Source: an uncultured Collinsella sp.
GTDB lineage: Bacteria > Actinomycetota > Coriobacteriia > Coriobacteriales > Coriobacteriaceae
NCBI GenBank assembly: GCA_958453935.1
Contig: CAUDZT010000060.1
Location: forward strand, 1-13,338
Length of the DNA: 13,338 bases
Reading direction: 5' to 3'
A program made the translations under genes and the position numbers. Shown here piece after piece: positions 1 through 8,228 of the stretch. Position 1 is the stretch's first letter; each line of letters begins with the position of its first letter. The notes beneath the pieces are model-generated. The model searched no databases. It was not told the origin of the DNA and was given only the letters and a program-made list of their open reading frames with translations.

Positions 1-22
1 GACTGAGGCTGCTGCCGAGTAG
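1..22 (+). CDS. 3' end of an upstream gene, probably ribosomal protein L9
   Basis: One frame (codons from position 2) reads Thr-Glu-Ala-Ala-Ala-Glu and stops at TAG 20-22, about 34 bases before an intrinsic terminator. The fragment is too short to identify from sequence. In many bacteria rplI (50S protein L9, last gene of the rpsF-ssb-rpsR-rplI cluster) lies directly before dnaB, and an Ala/Glu-rich end would suit L9. The identity is therefore synteny-based inference; only the stop codon and the terminator behind it are seen directly. Confidence 0.4.
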
Positions 23-55
23 CATTTGCTGCAACGCAACAATCTTGTTCTAAGA

Positions 56-96
56 AGGGCGCTCTGGGAAACCGGGGCGCCCTTTTTGTTTTTTTG
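56..96 (+). terminator. Rho-independent terminator of the upstream operon
   Basis: A 12-bp stem pairs 56-67 with 72-83 (nine Watson-Crick GC/AT pairs plus U-G wobbles at 63-76 and 65-74, so almost uninterrupted) around a GAAA tetraloop at 68-71. It is followed by an almost pure T run to position 95. A GNRA loop, GC-rich stem and long U tract are the full intrinsic-terminator signature. It separates the upstream gene from dnaB, so dnaB needs its own promoter somewhere in 97-240. Confidence 0.93.
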
Positions 97-248
97 CGCT
101 GAGTGAGTGTCATGGCGAACGTTGCGTCGAAGTCCTATATACGGGACCGTTCATCCGTTTCGTTCGGTGATGATTGGCGGCGTGCGGCCCGTTTTGGGAC
201 CGTGGCTGATACTATGGATGCTCGCAAGCGATATGAATGAGGATGCTC

Positions 249-1640
249 ATGGCATACGACGATAGGGAGACGGGGCTGACGGTTGAGGACCGCGGCTCCA
301 AGTTGGGTCTTCCTCAAAACCAAGATGCAGAGGCCAACGTACTGGCCGCTATGCTGCTATCGCCCGAGGTGGTCGAGGAGGCCCAGGTCGAGCTGCAGCC
401 CGATGACTTCTACCGGCCCATTCATAAGACCATCTATACCGCGATGGTCGATATGTACAACAGCCGCATTCCCATCGACTCCATCTCGCTGATCGATTAC
501 CTGAGAAGCATTAACAAGCTTGATGCCGTGGGCGGCGAGGCCTATATTTTGGAGTTGATGGGTCAGACCCTGTCGCTCGTCAACTGGCAGCACCATGCCG
601 CTATCGTTCGCCGCGATTCGATGCTGCGTGAGCTGATCGGCGCCACCAACGAGATCAACGCGCTGGCCTATAACGCTCCCACCGATACCAAAGAGGTCGT
701 GGAGCTGGCCGAGAGCAAGTTGCTCAAGGTCACGGCGCGCGAGGTCAAGTCGAGCTACAAGACGCTGACCGAGTTTATGGTCGAGGCCTATAACGAGGCC
801 GAGAAAGTGTGCCAGGCAGGCGGCCAGGCTGCGGGCGTGCCCACGGGCTTCCCGTCGCTCGACCGCATGCTCATGGGTTTTCGCGAGGGCCAGCTCATCA
901 TTATCGGCGCCCGCCCTGCTGTGGGTAAGACGTCGTTCGCCCTGAATCTGGCGCTCAACGCTGCCGCTGCCGGTTATACCGTCGGTTTCTTCTCGCTGGA
1001 GATGTCGGGCAAGGAAATTGCCCAGCGTTTGATTTGCGCCTATGCCATGATCTCGATCAGTGATTTTCGCACGGGCCGTATTAGCCCCGAGCAGTGGGCC
1101 AATATCAACGAGGCCACGCAGACCTTGTCCAAGCTCGATGTTCTGATCGACGATACGCCCGGCACCACGGTGACCGAGATCCGCGCCAAGAGCCGCCGCA
1201 TGCTCCACAACAAGGAGAAGGCCATCATCATCCTGGACTACCTGCAGCTGGTGAGTCCTCCGCCGGGACGTCGCTCCGAGAGCCGTACCGTCGAGGTCTC
1301 CGAGATGTCGCGTGGTCTGAAGATCATGGCCAAGGAGCTCAAGATCCCGCTCATCGCGCTGTCGCAGCTCTCGCGTCAGGTCGAGTCCCGTACCGGCAAG
1401 CGCCCACAGCTGTCCGACCTGCGTGAATCGGGTTCCATCGAGCAAGATGCCGATATTGTCATGTTCTTGGACCGTTCCGCCGACGAGGCCGAGGCCTCGC
1501 GCGACGATCGACCCGACGAGGGCGTTACGCGTATCGTCGTGGCCAAGAACCGTTCGGGCCCTATCGGTGACGTCGACCTGATGTTCCTGCCGGCATCCAC
1601 CAAGTTCTATGAGCTTGATGGGGCGCATACCGAGGACTAG
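249..1640 (+). CDS. dnaB: Replicative DNA helicase DnaB
   Basis: Hexameric, ATP-driven 5'-3' helicase that unwinds the chromosome at the replication fork and recruits primase. The N-terminal helical domain is followed by a linker and a RecA-like motor domain. Counted from the first in-frame ATG at 237, Walker A is GARPAVGKTS (residues 224-233) and Walker B is IIILDYLQL with Asp334. Next come LSQLSRQVE and the RESGSIEQDADIV stretch typical of DnaB. No intein interrupts the motor. Three in-frame ATGs (237, 243, 249) are possible. ATG 249 (463 aa, MAYDDRE...) is chosen because GAGG at 239-242 then sits 6 bases upstream, while ATG 237 has no good Shine-Dalgarno. Both lengths are normal for the family. 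A terminator lies upstream and purA follows 93 bases downstream. Confidence 0.96.
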   Translation: MAYDDRETGLTVEDRGSKLGLPQNQDAEANVLAAMLLSPEVVEEAQVELQPDDFYRPIHKTIYTAMVDMYNSRIPIDSISLIDYLRSINKLDAVGGEAYILELMGQTLSLVNWQHHAAIVRRDSMLRELIGATNEINALAYNAPTDTKEVVELAESKLLKVTAREVKSSYKTLTEFMVEAYNEAEKVCQAGGQAAGVPTGFPSLDRMLMGFREGQLIIIGARPAVGKTSFALNLALNAAAAGYTVGFFSLEMSGKEIAQRLICAYAMISISDFRTGRISPEQWANINEATQTLSKLDVLIDDTPGTTVTEIRAKSRRMLHNKEKAIIILDYLQLVSPPPGRRSESRTVEVSEMSRGLKIMAKELKIPLIALSQLSRQVESRTGKRPQLSDLRESGSIEQDADIVMFLDRSADEAEASRDDRPDEGVTRIVVAKNRSGPIGDVDLMFLPASTKFYELDGAHTED

Positions 1641-1667
1641 GACAGGCGCCCGTTGCACGGGTATACT
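1639..1667 (+). promoter_or_regulatory. Candidate sigma-A-type promoter for purA
   Basis: A -35-like AGGACA (1639-1644, four of six consensus positions) and a -10 TATACT (1662-1667, five of six) are separated by exactly 17 bases. The -35 overlaps the dnaB stop codon. Transcription would begin near 1671-1675 and give a leader of about 60 bases. This was found by eye; purA may also receive readthrough from dnaB. Confidence 0.5.
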
Positions 1668-1685
1668 GGGAATGTTTTGTGCTTC

Positions 1686-1706
1686 TGCGTGCCAGCGTGG
1701 CGCGTA
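1686..1706 (+). other. Small hairpin in the purA leader
   Basis: Positions 1686-1693 pair with 1699-1706 (8 bp including two G-U wobbles) around the loop AGCGT. It is not followed by a T run, so it is not a terminator, and it ends 16 bases before the purA Shine-Dalgarno AAGGAG (1723-1728). It does not resemble a purine riboswitch, which would need a three-way junction of about 70 bases. It could shape the mRNA 5' end or be incidental. Confidence 0.3.
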
Positions 1707-1733
1707 GACAGTCCATGAATGTAAGGAGTAAAC

Positions 1734-3020
<1,287 letters not shown>

Positions 3021-3041
3021 TCGGTTTATACGGTTATTGCG

Positions 3042-3088
3042 ATATACCCCTTTGCAGCCCAGACGGGCGGCCGAGGGGTATATTTGCT
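3042..3088 (+). terminator. Long hairpin between purA and purD, possible weak terminator or attenuator
   Basis: ATATACCCCT (3042-3051) is the exact reverse complement of AGGGGTATAT (3074-3083). Inside it, GCCC (3057-3060) pairs with GGGC (3065-3068) around AGAC, so the whole 42-base segment can fold into one nearly continuous hairpin. The downstream tract (ATTTGCTTG) is too poor in T for a strong terminator. It may terminate partially, protect the purA mRNA 3' end, or act as a protein-binding palindrome in DNA. Confidence 0.5.
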
Positions 3089-3137
3089 TGCAAAGGGCTC
3101 GTGTGGATCGGGCCATTCATCCATAGAGGAGGCACCC

Positions 3138-4442
3138 TTGAAGGCGGACACTCAAACCATCGACATCCTGTTGTTGGGCAGCGGCGGCCGTGAGCATGCT
3201 TTGGCAGCTAAGCTCGCAGCATCACCGCGCGCCGGCAAGCTCTACATCGCGCCGGGTAACGGCGGCACCGCGAGCTGCGGCGAGAACGTTGTTCTCGACG
3301 ACTGCGATCCTGCGGCCGTGGCGGCGTTTGCGCAGAGCCGCGGATGCGGACTCGTGGTAATTGGCCCCGAGGCTCCGCTCGTGGTGGGCGTTGCCGACGC
3401 TGTCCGCGCGGCGGGCATCCCCTGCTTTGGCCCGGGTGCCGAGGGCGCCCAGATGGAGGGCTCTAAGCTGTTCTCCAAGCAGCTTATGGAGCGCGCCGGT
3501 ATCCCGACGGCAGCCTATGGTTCATTTACCGACGAGGCTTCGGCTCTCGCCTACGTGCGCGAGCAGGGCGCTCCGCTGGTTGTGAAGGCCGACGGCCTTG
3601 CCGCGGGCAAGGGCGTTATCGTGGCGACCGAACTTGAGCAGGCCGAGGAGGCTGTGCGTGAGTGTTTTGGCGGCACCTTTGGCGATGCCGGCAATACCGT
3701 GGTCATCGAGGAGATGCTGACCGGCCCCGAGTGCTCGCTGCTTGCCTTTACCGACGGCAAGACCGTGCGCCCCATGGCCACCTCGCAGGACCACAAGCGC
3801 GCGCTCGAGGGCGACAAGGGCCCCAACACCGGTGGCATGGGCGTCTACAGCCCGGTGCCCATCGTGACCGACGAGGAGCACGCCACCATGGTGGAGGTCA
3901 TGGAGCAGACCGTGGCAGAGCTAGCCGCCGAGGGCATCGACTACCGCGGCTGCCTGTACGGCGGCTTTATGCTCACGCCTGCCGGCCCCAAGGTGCTGGA
4001 GTTCAATGCCCGCTTTGGCGACCCCGAGACGCAGGTCGTGCTGCCGCGCCTTAAGAACGACCTGGTCGAGGTCATGCTTGCCTGCGCCAACTGCGAGCTC
4101 GATCAGATTGAGCTCGACTGGCGTGACGAGTGGGCCGTGGCCGTTGTCCTGACGAGCGCGGGCTATCCCGGCAGCTACGAGAAGGGCAAAGTCATCACCG
4201 GTATCGCCGACGCCGAGGCCATGGAGAACGTGACCGTGTACCATGCCGGCACCGCCGTGGTGGACGGTCAGCTCGTGACCAACGGCGGCCGCGTGCTTGC
4301 CGTGACCGCGCTGGGCGACACGTTCGAGAACGCTCGCAACCTTGCCTACGAGGCCTGCGAGAAGATTGATTTTGAGGGCAAGACTCTGCGTCACGACATC
4401 GGCCTGCGCGCGCTGCGTGGCCGCGACGCCTGGGATGCCTAA
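3138..4442 (+). CDS. purD: Phosphoribosylamine-glycine ligase (GAR synthetase)
   Basis: Second step of de novo purine synthesis: phosphoribosylamine + glycine + ATP gives glycinamide ribonucleotide. It is monofunctional, 434 aa from the TTG start, a usual length for bacterial PurD. The sequence shows the N-terminal LGSGGREHALA, the ATP-grasp segment VVKADGLAAGKGV (Lys150 onward), NTGGMGVYSP (from Asn230) and FNARFGDPETQ (from Phe289), whose acidic residues bind Mg-ATP. TTG 3138 is chosen because GAGGAGG at 3126-3132 lies 5 bases upstream and the protein then starts just before the first beta strand. The frame stays open back to TTG 3084, but that codon has no ribosome site and abuts the preceding hairpin. 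It follows purA and is 21 bases from the Nudix gene, so purD and the Nudix gene are probably co-transcribed. Confidence 0.97.
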   Translation: MKADTQTIDILLLGSGGREHALAAKLAASPRAGKLYIAPGNGGTASCGENVVLDDCDPAAVAAFAQSRGCGLVVIGPEAPLVVGVADAVRAAGIPCFGPGAEGAQMEGSKLFSKQLMERAGIPTAAYGSFTDEASALAYVREQGAPLVVKADGLAAGKGVIVATELEQAEEAVRECFGGTFGDAGNTVVIEEMLTGPECSLLAFTDGKTVRPMATSQDHKRALEGDKGPNTGGMGVYSPVPIVTDEEHATMVEVMEQTVAELAAEGIDYRGCLYGGFMLTPAGPKVLEFNARFGDPETQVVLPRLKNDLVEVMLACANCELDQIELDWRDEWAVAVVLTSAGYPGSYEKGKVITGIADAEAMENVTVYHAGTAVVDGQLVTNGGRVLAVTALGDTFENARNLAYEACEKIDFEGKTLRHDIGLRALRGRDAWDA

Positions 4443-4463
4443 AGTCCGAGAGGAATGAGACGG

Positions 4464-5159
4464 ATGGACGAGAAGAACGAAGAGCTCGTGGACGCGCAGA
4501 TCGTCGAAGAAGAAAGCCGCGCGTACGGACACGCCGAGGGCGAGCCGGGTGGCGAGGTTGTCGACGAGCCGATGCTGGTGCTGGGCGATGACGACCCGCA
4601 CGATGCCGAGCTGCACGAGAAGATTCTTTCGGAGGAGTGCGCCTGGAAGGGCAAGATCCTCGACGTCCGCCGTCTTGAGGTTGAGCTGCCCAACGGCCAC
4701 CGTAGCGCCCGCGACATCATTCGCCATCCGGGCGCGGCGGCCGTTGTGGCGCTGACCGAGAGCGGCAAGATTGTGCTGGTGCGTCAGTACCGCACCGCCA
4801 TCGACCGCGTGACGGTCGAGATTCCCGCCGGCAAGCTCGATCCAGGCGAGGACCCGCTCGATTGCGCCAAACGCGAGCTGCATGAGGAGACGGGCTTTAG
4901 GGCCGGTCGCATTCGCTTTTTGACGTCGATTGTCACGTCCTGCGGTTTTTGCGATGAGATCATTCATGTCTACCTGGCCACCAAGCTCGAGTTCGACGCG
5001 CCCAACCCCGACGATGATGAGTTTGTCAACGTGGACCTGGTGCCGCTGCACGAGCTGATCGACGCCGTGCTCGACGGCAAGATCGAAGACGCCAAGACCG
5101 TCGTAGGCGCCTTGGCCTGCGACAGCATCGCGCACCGCTTGGGTGGGGCCGAGCTCTAG
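4464..5159 (+). CDS. Nudix hydrolase, ADP-ribose pyrophosphatase-like
   Basis: Predicted cytoplasmic Mg-dependent hydrolase of a nucleoside diphosphate linked to X, most likely ADP-ribose to AMP and ribose 5-phosphate. A complete Nudix box (G-x5-E-x7-RE-x-x-EE-x-G-F) occupies residues 123-145. The preceding part (EKILSEECAWKGKIL... ELPNGH) and the following GFCDEIIHVYLA match the ADPRase/NudF layout. The start is set at ATG 4464 because AGAGGA (4449-4454) then has a 9-base spacer; ATG 4455 would be only 1 base from it. Two oddities stand out. The first 50 residues are an acidic extension absent from typical ~180-200-aa ADPRases. In addition, the Pro usually found about 15 residues after the box (SPGF) is Cys160 (SCGF). 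Substrate is therefore uncertain; fold and catalysis are not. It sits close behind purD. Confidence 0.9.
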   Translation: MDEKNEELVDAQIVEEESRAYGHAEGEPGGEVVDEPMLVLGDDDPHDAELHEKILSEECAWKGKILDVRRLEVELPNGHRSARDIIRHPGAAAVVALTESGKIVLVRQYRTAIDRVTVEIPAGKLDPGEDPLDCAKRELHEETGFRAGRIRFLTSIVTSCGFCDEIIHVYLATKLEFDAPNPDDDEFVNVDLVPLHELIDAVLDGKIEDAKTVVGALACDSIAHRLGGAEL

Positions 5160-5187
5160 GTTACGCGGTTTTACCAAACCGCGTAAC
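5160..5187 (+). repeat. Perfect 12-bp inverted repeat after the Nudix gene
   Basis: GTTACGCGGTTT (5160-5171) is followed by loop TACC (5172-5175) and the exact reverse complement AAACCGCGTAAC (5176-5187). It begins on the base after the Nudix stop codon. No T run follows on either strand, so it is not a canonical intrinsic terminator. It could stabilise the mRNA 3' end, be a Rho-assisted end, or be one unit of a dispersed palindromic repeat. Confidence 0.85.
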
Positions 5188-5200
5188 GAGTCGACGCTGC

Positions 5201-5298
5201 AAACGCCCCTAAGCGGCAATCTGCCTTTCAATCGTCGCTCGCGTACCGAAGTACGCGTCGCTCCTCTTTCAAGGCACCTTGCTCGCTTAGGGACGTTT
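5201..5298. repeat. Long imperfect inverted repeat with nested hairpin
   Basis: Arms 5201-5227 and 5271-5298 can form 24 base pairs interrupted by one mismatch (5206/5293), one bulge (5283) and one 2-base mismatch (5220-5221/5277-5278). In the 43-base interior, GCGTAC (5241-5246) and GTACGC (5251-5256) form a second stem around CGAA. That stem is flanked by the direct repeat CGTCGCTC (5233-5240 and 5256-5263). No convincing gene fits here. The architecture resembles a small non-coding palindromic element or a structured RNA. Flanking GACGCTGC copies (5193-5200 and 5304-5311) lie just outside the arms in direct orientation. Confidence 0.75.
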
Positions 5299-5358
5299 TC
5301 GCTGACGCTGCCAGAACATCGGCGTTATGCTTGTTGGGACGCTTTGTTTTCAGCCTGA

Positions 5359-5371
5359 CCGGTTCAACCGG
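5359..5371. repeat. Short palindrome upstream of the ABC exporter gene
   Basis: CCGGTT-C-AACCGG is a perfect 6-bp inverted repeat with a single central base, 36 bases before the exporter start codon. As RNA it could form a CCGGT/ACCGG stem with a TCA loop; as DNA it is a possible operator for a dimeric regulator. The rest of 5299-5406 shows only the Shine-Dalgarno GAGGA (5398-5402). I could not find a convincing -35/-10 pair there. Confidence 0.35.
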
Positions 5372-5406
5372 ATTTCTCACGCTATTTATTTCTCTTCGAG
5401 GATTGC

Positions 5407-7179
5407 ATGTTTAAAAGGTTTCTCTCGTATTACGAGCCCCAGACGGGGCTTTTTGTTGCCGATACTGTTTGTGCTCTGGTGCTTGCTGCCATTGACCTTG
5501 CGTTTCCTATTATTCTGCGCAATCTGACCGGCGGGTTGTTTACCCAGGGTCAGGCTGCCATTATGCAGGCGCTCGGTATGATTGCGGTGGGACTGGTGCT
5601 GATGTATGCCATCCGCTGCGCCTGCCGCTACTTTGTGAGCTACTGGGGCCATGTGATGGGCGCGCGCATGGAGTCCAAGATGCGCGAGGACCTGTTCGAT
5701 CAGTACGAGCGCTTTAGCTTTGCATACTTCGATCGCAACAGCTCGGGCGACATGATGAGCCGCGTGGTCAACGACCTGTTCGATATCTGCGAGGCGGCGC
5801 ACCATGTGCCCGAGTGGATCATCATCTGCGGCATCGAGATTATCGGCTCGTTTGTGATCCTCTTTACCATCGCCCCGGTGCTGGCGCTCGCCATGGCCGT
5901 GGTGACGGCGGCGTTTGCGGTCATCATGTTTTGGCAGAACATGCGCATGCGCGAGGTCTTTAGCGACAACCGCAAAAAGATCAGCGGCATCAATGCGCAG
6001 CTGCAGGATTCGCTGGCGGGCATGCGCGTGGTCAAGAGCTTTGCCAATGAGGAGACCGAACGTTTCAAGTTCCGCGCCTCCAACAATCGCTATCTTTCGT
6101 CCAAGGAGAACATGTATCACGCCATGGGCGTCTATACCGCGACGTATGGCCTGCTCTCGGGTGTGCTCTATGTGATCGTGGTGCTGCTGGGCGGTTGGCT
6201 GGTTGCCCAAGGCCAGCTGCAGGCAGTCGATATGGCAACCTTCGCGCTCTACATTTCGCTGTTCTGCACGCCGCTCGAGACACTCGTCAATTCGGCCGAG
6301 ACGTATCAGAAGGCCATTGCCGGCTTTAAGCGTATGGACGAGGTGCTCTCGACCGCGCCGGATATCCAGGACAAGCCGGGCGCCACGGATCTGCAGGTGA
6401 CCGCCGGCGCCGTGGATTATCACGACGTGTGCTTTAACTACGAGGACGTTGAGCTGGGCGAGGGCGATGCCGAAGAGCGTCCCGTTATCGACCATATGAA
6501 TCTGTCCATCAAGCCCGGGCAGACCATCGCTTTGGTTGGCCCTTCGGGCGGTGGCAAGTCCACGACCTGTTCGCTGCTGCCGCGCTTTTATGACGTGGCT
6601 GCCGGATCCATTAGCATCGACGGCCAGGACGTGCGCGATGTGACGCAGCAGAGCCTGCGCCGCGCCATCGGCCTGGTGCAGCAGGATGTCTACCTGTTTG
6701 ACGGAACAATCGGCGAGAACATCGCCTACGGCAAGCCGGGCGCTACGGCAGAAGAGATCGCCGAGGCCGCCCGTCGCGCCAACATCGATGCCTTTATCGA
6801 GTCGCTTCCACAGGGCTATGACACGGTCGTGGGCGAGCGCGGCAGCCGTCTTTCGGGCGGACAGAAACAGCGCGTTGCCATCGCGCGCGTGTTTCTCAAG
6901 AACCCCAAGATCCTGATTTTGGACGAGGCGACGAGTGCTTTGGATAACGAGAGCGAGGAGGCGGTGCAGGAGTCACTCGAAGAGCTGGCACGCGGCCGCA
7001 CCACGATTATCATCGCCCATCGTCTTTCGACCATTAAGCATGCCGATGAGATTGCGACCGTTGAGCATGGTCGCGTTGTGGAGCGTGGCACGCACGAGGA
7101 GCTTCTCGCCCGTGGCGGCACCTATGCCCGTTACTATCGAATGCAGTTCGAAGGTGCGCGTGCGCACGAGCTCGACTGA
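5407..7179 (+). CDS. ABC exporter half-transporter (fused membrane and ATPase domains)
   Basis: A 590-aa type IV ABC exporter subunit that would work as a homodimer or with an unlinked partner. About six membrane spans are visible: roughly 17-37, 52-74, 137-157, 160-178, 240-265 and 277-296. The nucleotide-binding domain then has Walker A GPSGGGKST (378-386), signature LSGGQ (482-486), Walker B ILILDEATSALD with Asp506/Glu507, and the switch His538 in IIAHRLST. The catalytic Glu is intact, so this is an active ATPase. A short acidic insert (about 346-358) precedes the P-loop. Substrate cannot be read from sequence; the family covers drugs, lipids and peptides. ATG 5407 has GAGGA 4 bases upstream. 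The next gene starts 19 bases after its stop, so the two are probably one unit. No second half-transporter is adjacent. Confidence 0.92.
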   Translation: MFKRFLSYYEPQTGLFVADTVCALVLAAIDLAFPIILRNLTGGLFTQGQAAIMQALGMIAVGLVLMYAIRCACRYFVSYWGHVMGARMESKMREDLFDQYERFSFAYFDRNSSGDMMSRVVNDLFDICEAAHHVPEWIIICGIEIIGSFVILFTIAPVLALAMAVVTAAFAVIMFWQNMRMREVFSDNRKKISGINAQLQDSLAGMRVVKSFANEETERFKFRASNNRYLSSKENMYHAMGVYTATYGLLSGVLYVIVVLLGGWLVAQGQLQAVDMATFALYISLFCTPLETLVNSAETYQKAIAGFKRMDEVLSTAPDIQDKPGATDLQVTAGAVDYHDVCFNYEDVELGEGDAEERPVIDHMNLSIKPGQTIALVGPSGGGKSTTCSLLPRFYDVAAGSISIDGQDVRDVTQQSLRRAIGLVQQDVYLFDGTIGENIAYGKPGATAEEIAEAARRANIDAFIESLPQGYDTVVGERGSRLSGGQKQRVAIARVFLKNPKILILDEATSALDNESEEAVQESLEELARGRTTIIIAHRLSTIKHADEIATVEHGRVVERGTHEELLARGGTYARYYRMQFEGARAHELD

Positions 7180-7198
7180 TTGATATGACAGGAAGTTT

Positions 7199-8164
7199 AT
7201 GGCTGACAAGAACCCTTTGACTCCGGAAGAAGTGACGGAGTTATTCTCCGAAATCGATGCATCCGGCGTCTTGGATCCCACGCTTGCCAAAAAGCGAACC
7301 GAGCGCATGCGTGAGAAGGAGGCTGCGGCCAAGCGCGGTGACAAAGCGGCGCTAGCGCAGCTGCGCAGCGAGGACCGCGCGAGCCAGGCAAAACATATCG
7401 ACCCGCTGTCCGAGGACGACCCTTCGGGCTCGCAGGTGAGCCATACCATTACGAAGACTGCCATGGCCGTGGTCATTGGCATCTTGGTGCTGATTGTGGG
7501 CATGCAGATTGGCTACGGCGTGATGCGACGCCTGAACACCGCCAACCTGTCCGAGAGCGTTTCGGTGGATACCGTTTCGACGGCGCTGAAGGGCGGCCTT
7601 GAGTGGGGCAACGGCTTTACGCAGTTTCCGCTCGATTTTTCTGTCGATGAGGCCGATGAGCGTACGGGCACGGTCGAGGTAACGGTGCTGGATACGTCGT
7701 CTGCCAATGAGCTCGAACTGCTGTCCAATGGTCAGATCCAGGCCGCGGCGCTTGCGACCAACGCGTTGCTCAACGATAAGATCGACCGCGTGGTGTATAA
7801 CGTGCATGCCTATATCGACGAGGATAGCAACATTCAACACGATTCCTTCTTTGGCATGTTTCCCGCGCGGGGTCATCAGAGCGCCATTTTGACGTTTGTG
7901 TGGACCAAGAGCTCATCGACTGCCACGAACATCGACTGGAAGATGCATATCGTGAGCATGGACGACACCATTGCCGAGCGCATTCAAAAACAGGTGAACT
8001 CGGTTTCGTCGCTGATCGAGGACCCGGTGGTGAGCCAGACCAAGATTGACGAGGAAAAGGCCGAACGTGACCTGGAGCATCGTCTGCATGGCCGCGAGAT
8101 TTTCCGCGGCGGCAAGCCCGACCGAACGCCGTCCGATCTGCTGGAACAGGACAAGAAAAAATAA
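7199..8164 (+). CDS. Uncharacterised single-pass membrane protein encoded behind the ABC exporter
   Basis: A 321-aa protein I do not recognise. Residues 1-83 are soluble and highly charged (Lys/Arg-rich around 31-65). One strongly hydrophobic span follows at about 84-108 (TAMAVVIGILVLIVGMQIGY). Residues 112-260 form a mixed beta-type domain with VDTVSTALKGGLEWGNGF and FFGMFPARGHQSAILTFVW. The tail (285-321) is again very charged and ends in Lys. There is no cleavable signal peptide. Basic residues lie on both sides of the span, so orientation is uncertain; N-in with an outside domain is my preference. AGGA at 7190-7193 lies 5 bases before ATG 7199. The 19-base gap after the exporter gene and the terminator after this gene imply an operon, so it may be an accessory or partner of the exporter. 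That link is inference. Confidence 0.8.
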   Translation: MADKNPLTPEEVTELFSEIDASGVLDPTLAKKRTERMREKEAAAKRGDKAALAQLRSEDRASQAKHIDPLSEDDPSGSQVSHTITKTAMAVVIGILVLIVGMQIGYGVMRRLNTANLSESVSVDTVSTALKGGLEWGNGFTQFPLDFSVDEADERTGTVEVTVLDTSSANELELLSNGQIQAAALATNALLNDKIDRVVYNVHAYIDEDSNIQHDSFFGMFPARGHQSAILTFVWTKSSSTATNIDWKMHIVSMDDTIAERIQKQVNSVSSLIEDPVVSQTKIDEEKAERDLEHRLHGREIFRGGKPDRTPSDLLEQDKKK

Positions 8165-8170
8165 GACGCC

Positions 8171-8210
8171 ATCATCCCGTGTGAGCCACAAGCCCCGCGG
8201 GATGATTTTT
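8171..8210 (+). terminator. Intrinsic terminator of the exporter unit
   Basis: ATCATCCCG (8171-8179) pairs perfectly with CGGGATGAT (8198-8206) across an 18-base loop, followed by TTTTT (8206-8210). It begins 6 bases after the stop codon of the membrane protein gene. The loop is larger than usual, but stem and U tract are convincing. It isolates the exporter unit from carA. Confidence 0.8.
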
Positions 8211-8228
8211 AATCCCCGTCCCAGAAAA

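Noticed and set aside
113..141. Possible dnaB promoter TGGCGA, 17 bases, TATATA
   Set aside because: Three of six and four of six matches only. dnaB must have a promoter between the terminator and its start, but this pair is too weak to annotate.
357..1658. Long open frame on the minus strand across dnaB (and similar long antisense frames across purA, purD/Nudix, the exporter, carA and carB)
   Set aside because: These are shadows created by GC-rich third codon positions. They lack ribosome sites, show no recognisable domains, and lie opposite genes with certain function.
1671..1733. Purine riboswitch in the purA leader
   Set aside because: The leader is too short and lacks the three-way junction and conserved loop bases; only one small hairpin is present.
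3084..3137. Upstream TTG start adding 18 residues to PurD
   Set aside because: It overlaps the hairpin foot and has no Shine-Dalgarno; TTG 3138 has GAGGAGG at ideal distance and gives a normal PurD N-terminus.
5201..5311. Insertion sequence or CRISPR array
   Set aside because: There is no transposase or target-site duplication that I can define, and no regularly spaced direct repeats; only nested inverted repeats are seen.
5143..5358. 71-residue open frame across the gap after the Nudix gene
   Set aside because: It starts inside the Nudix gene in another frame, its composition is that of the inverted repeats it crosses, and it has no ribosome site.
5383..5388. TATTTA as a -10 box for the exporter gene
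   Set aside because: No acceptable -35 at 16-18 bases upstream.
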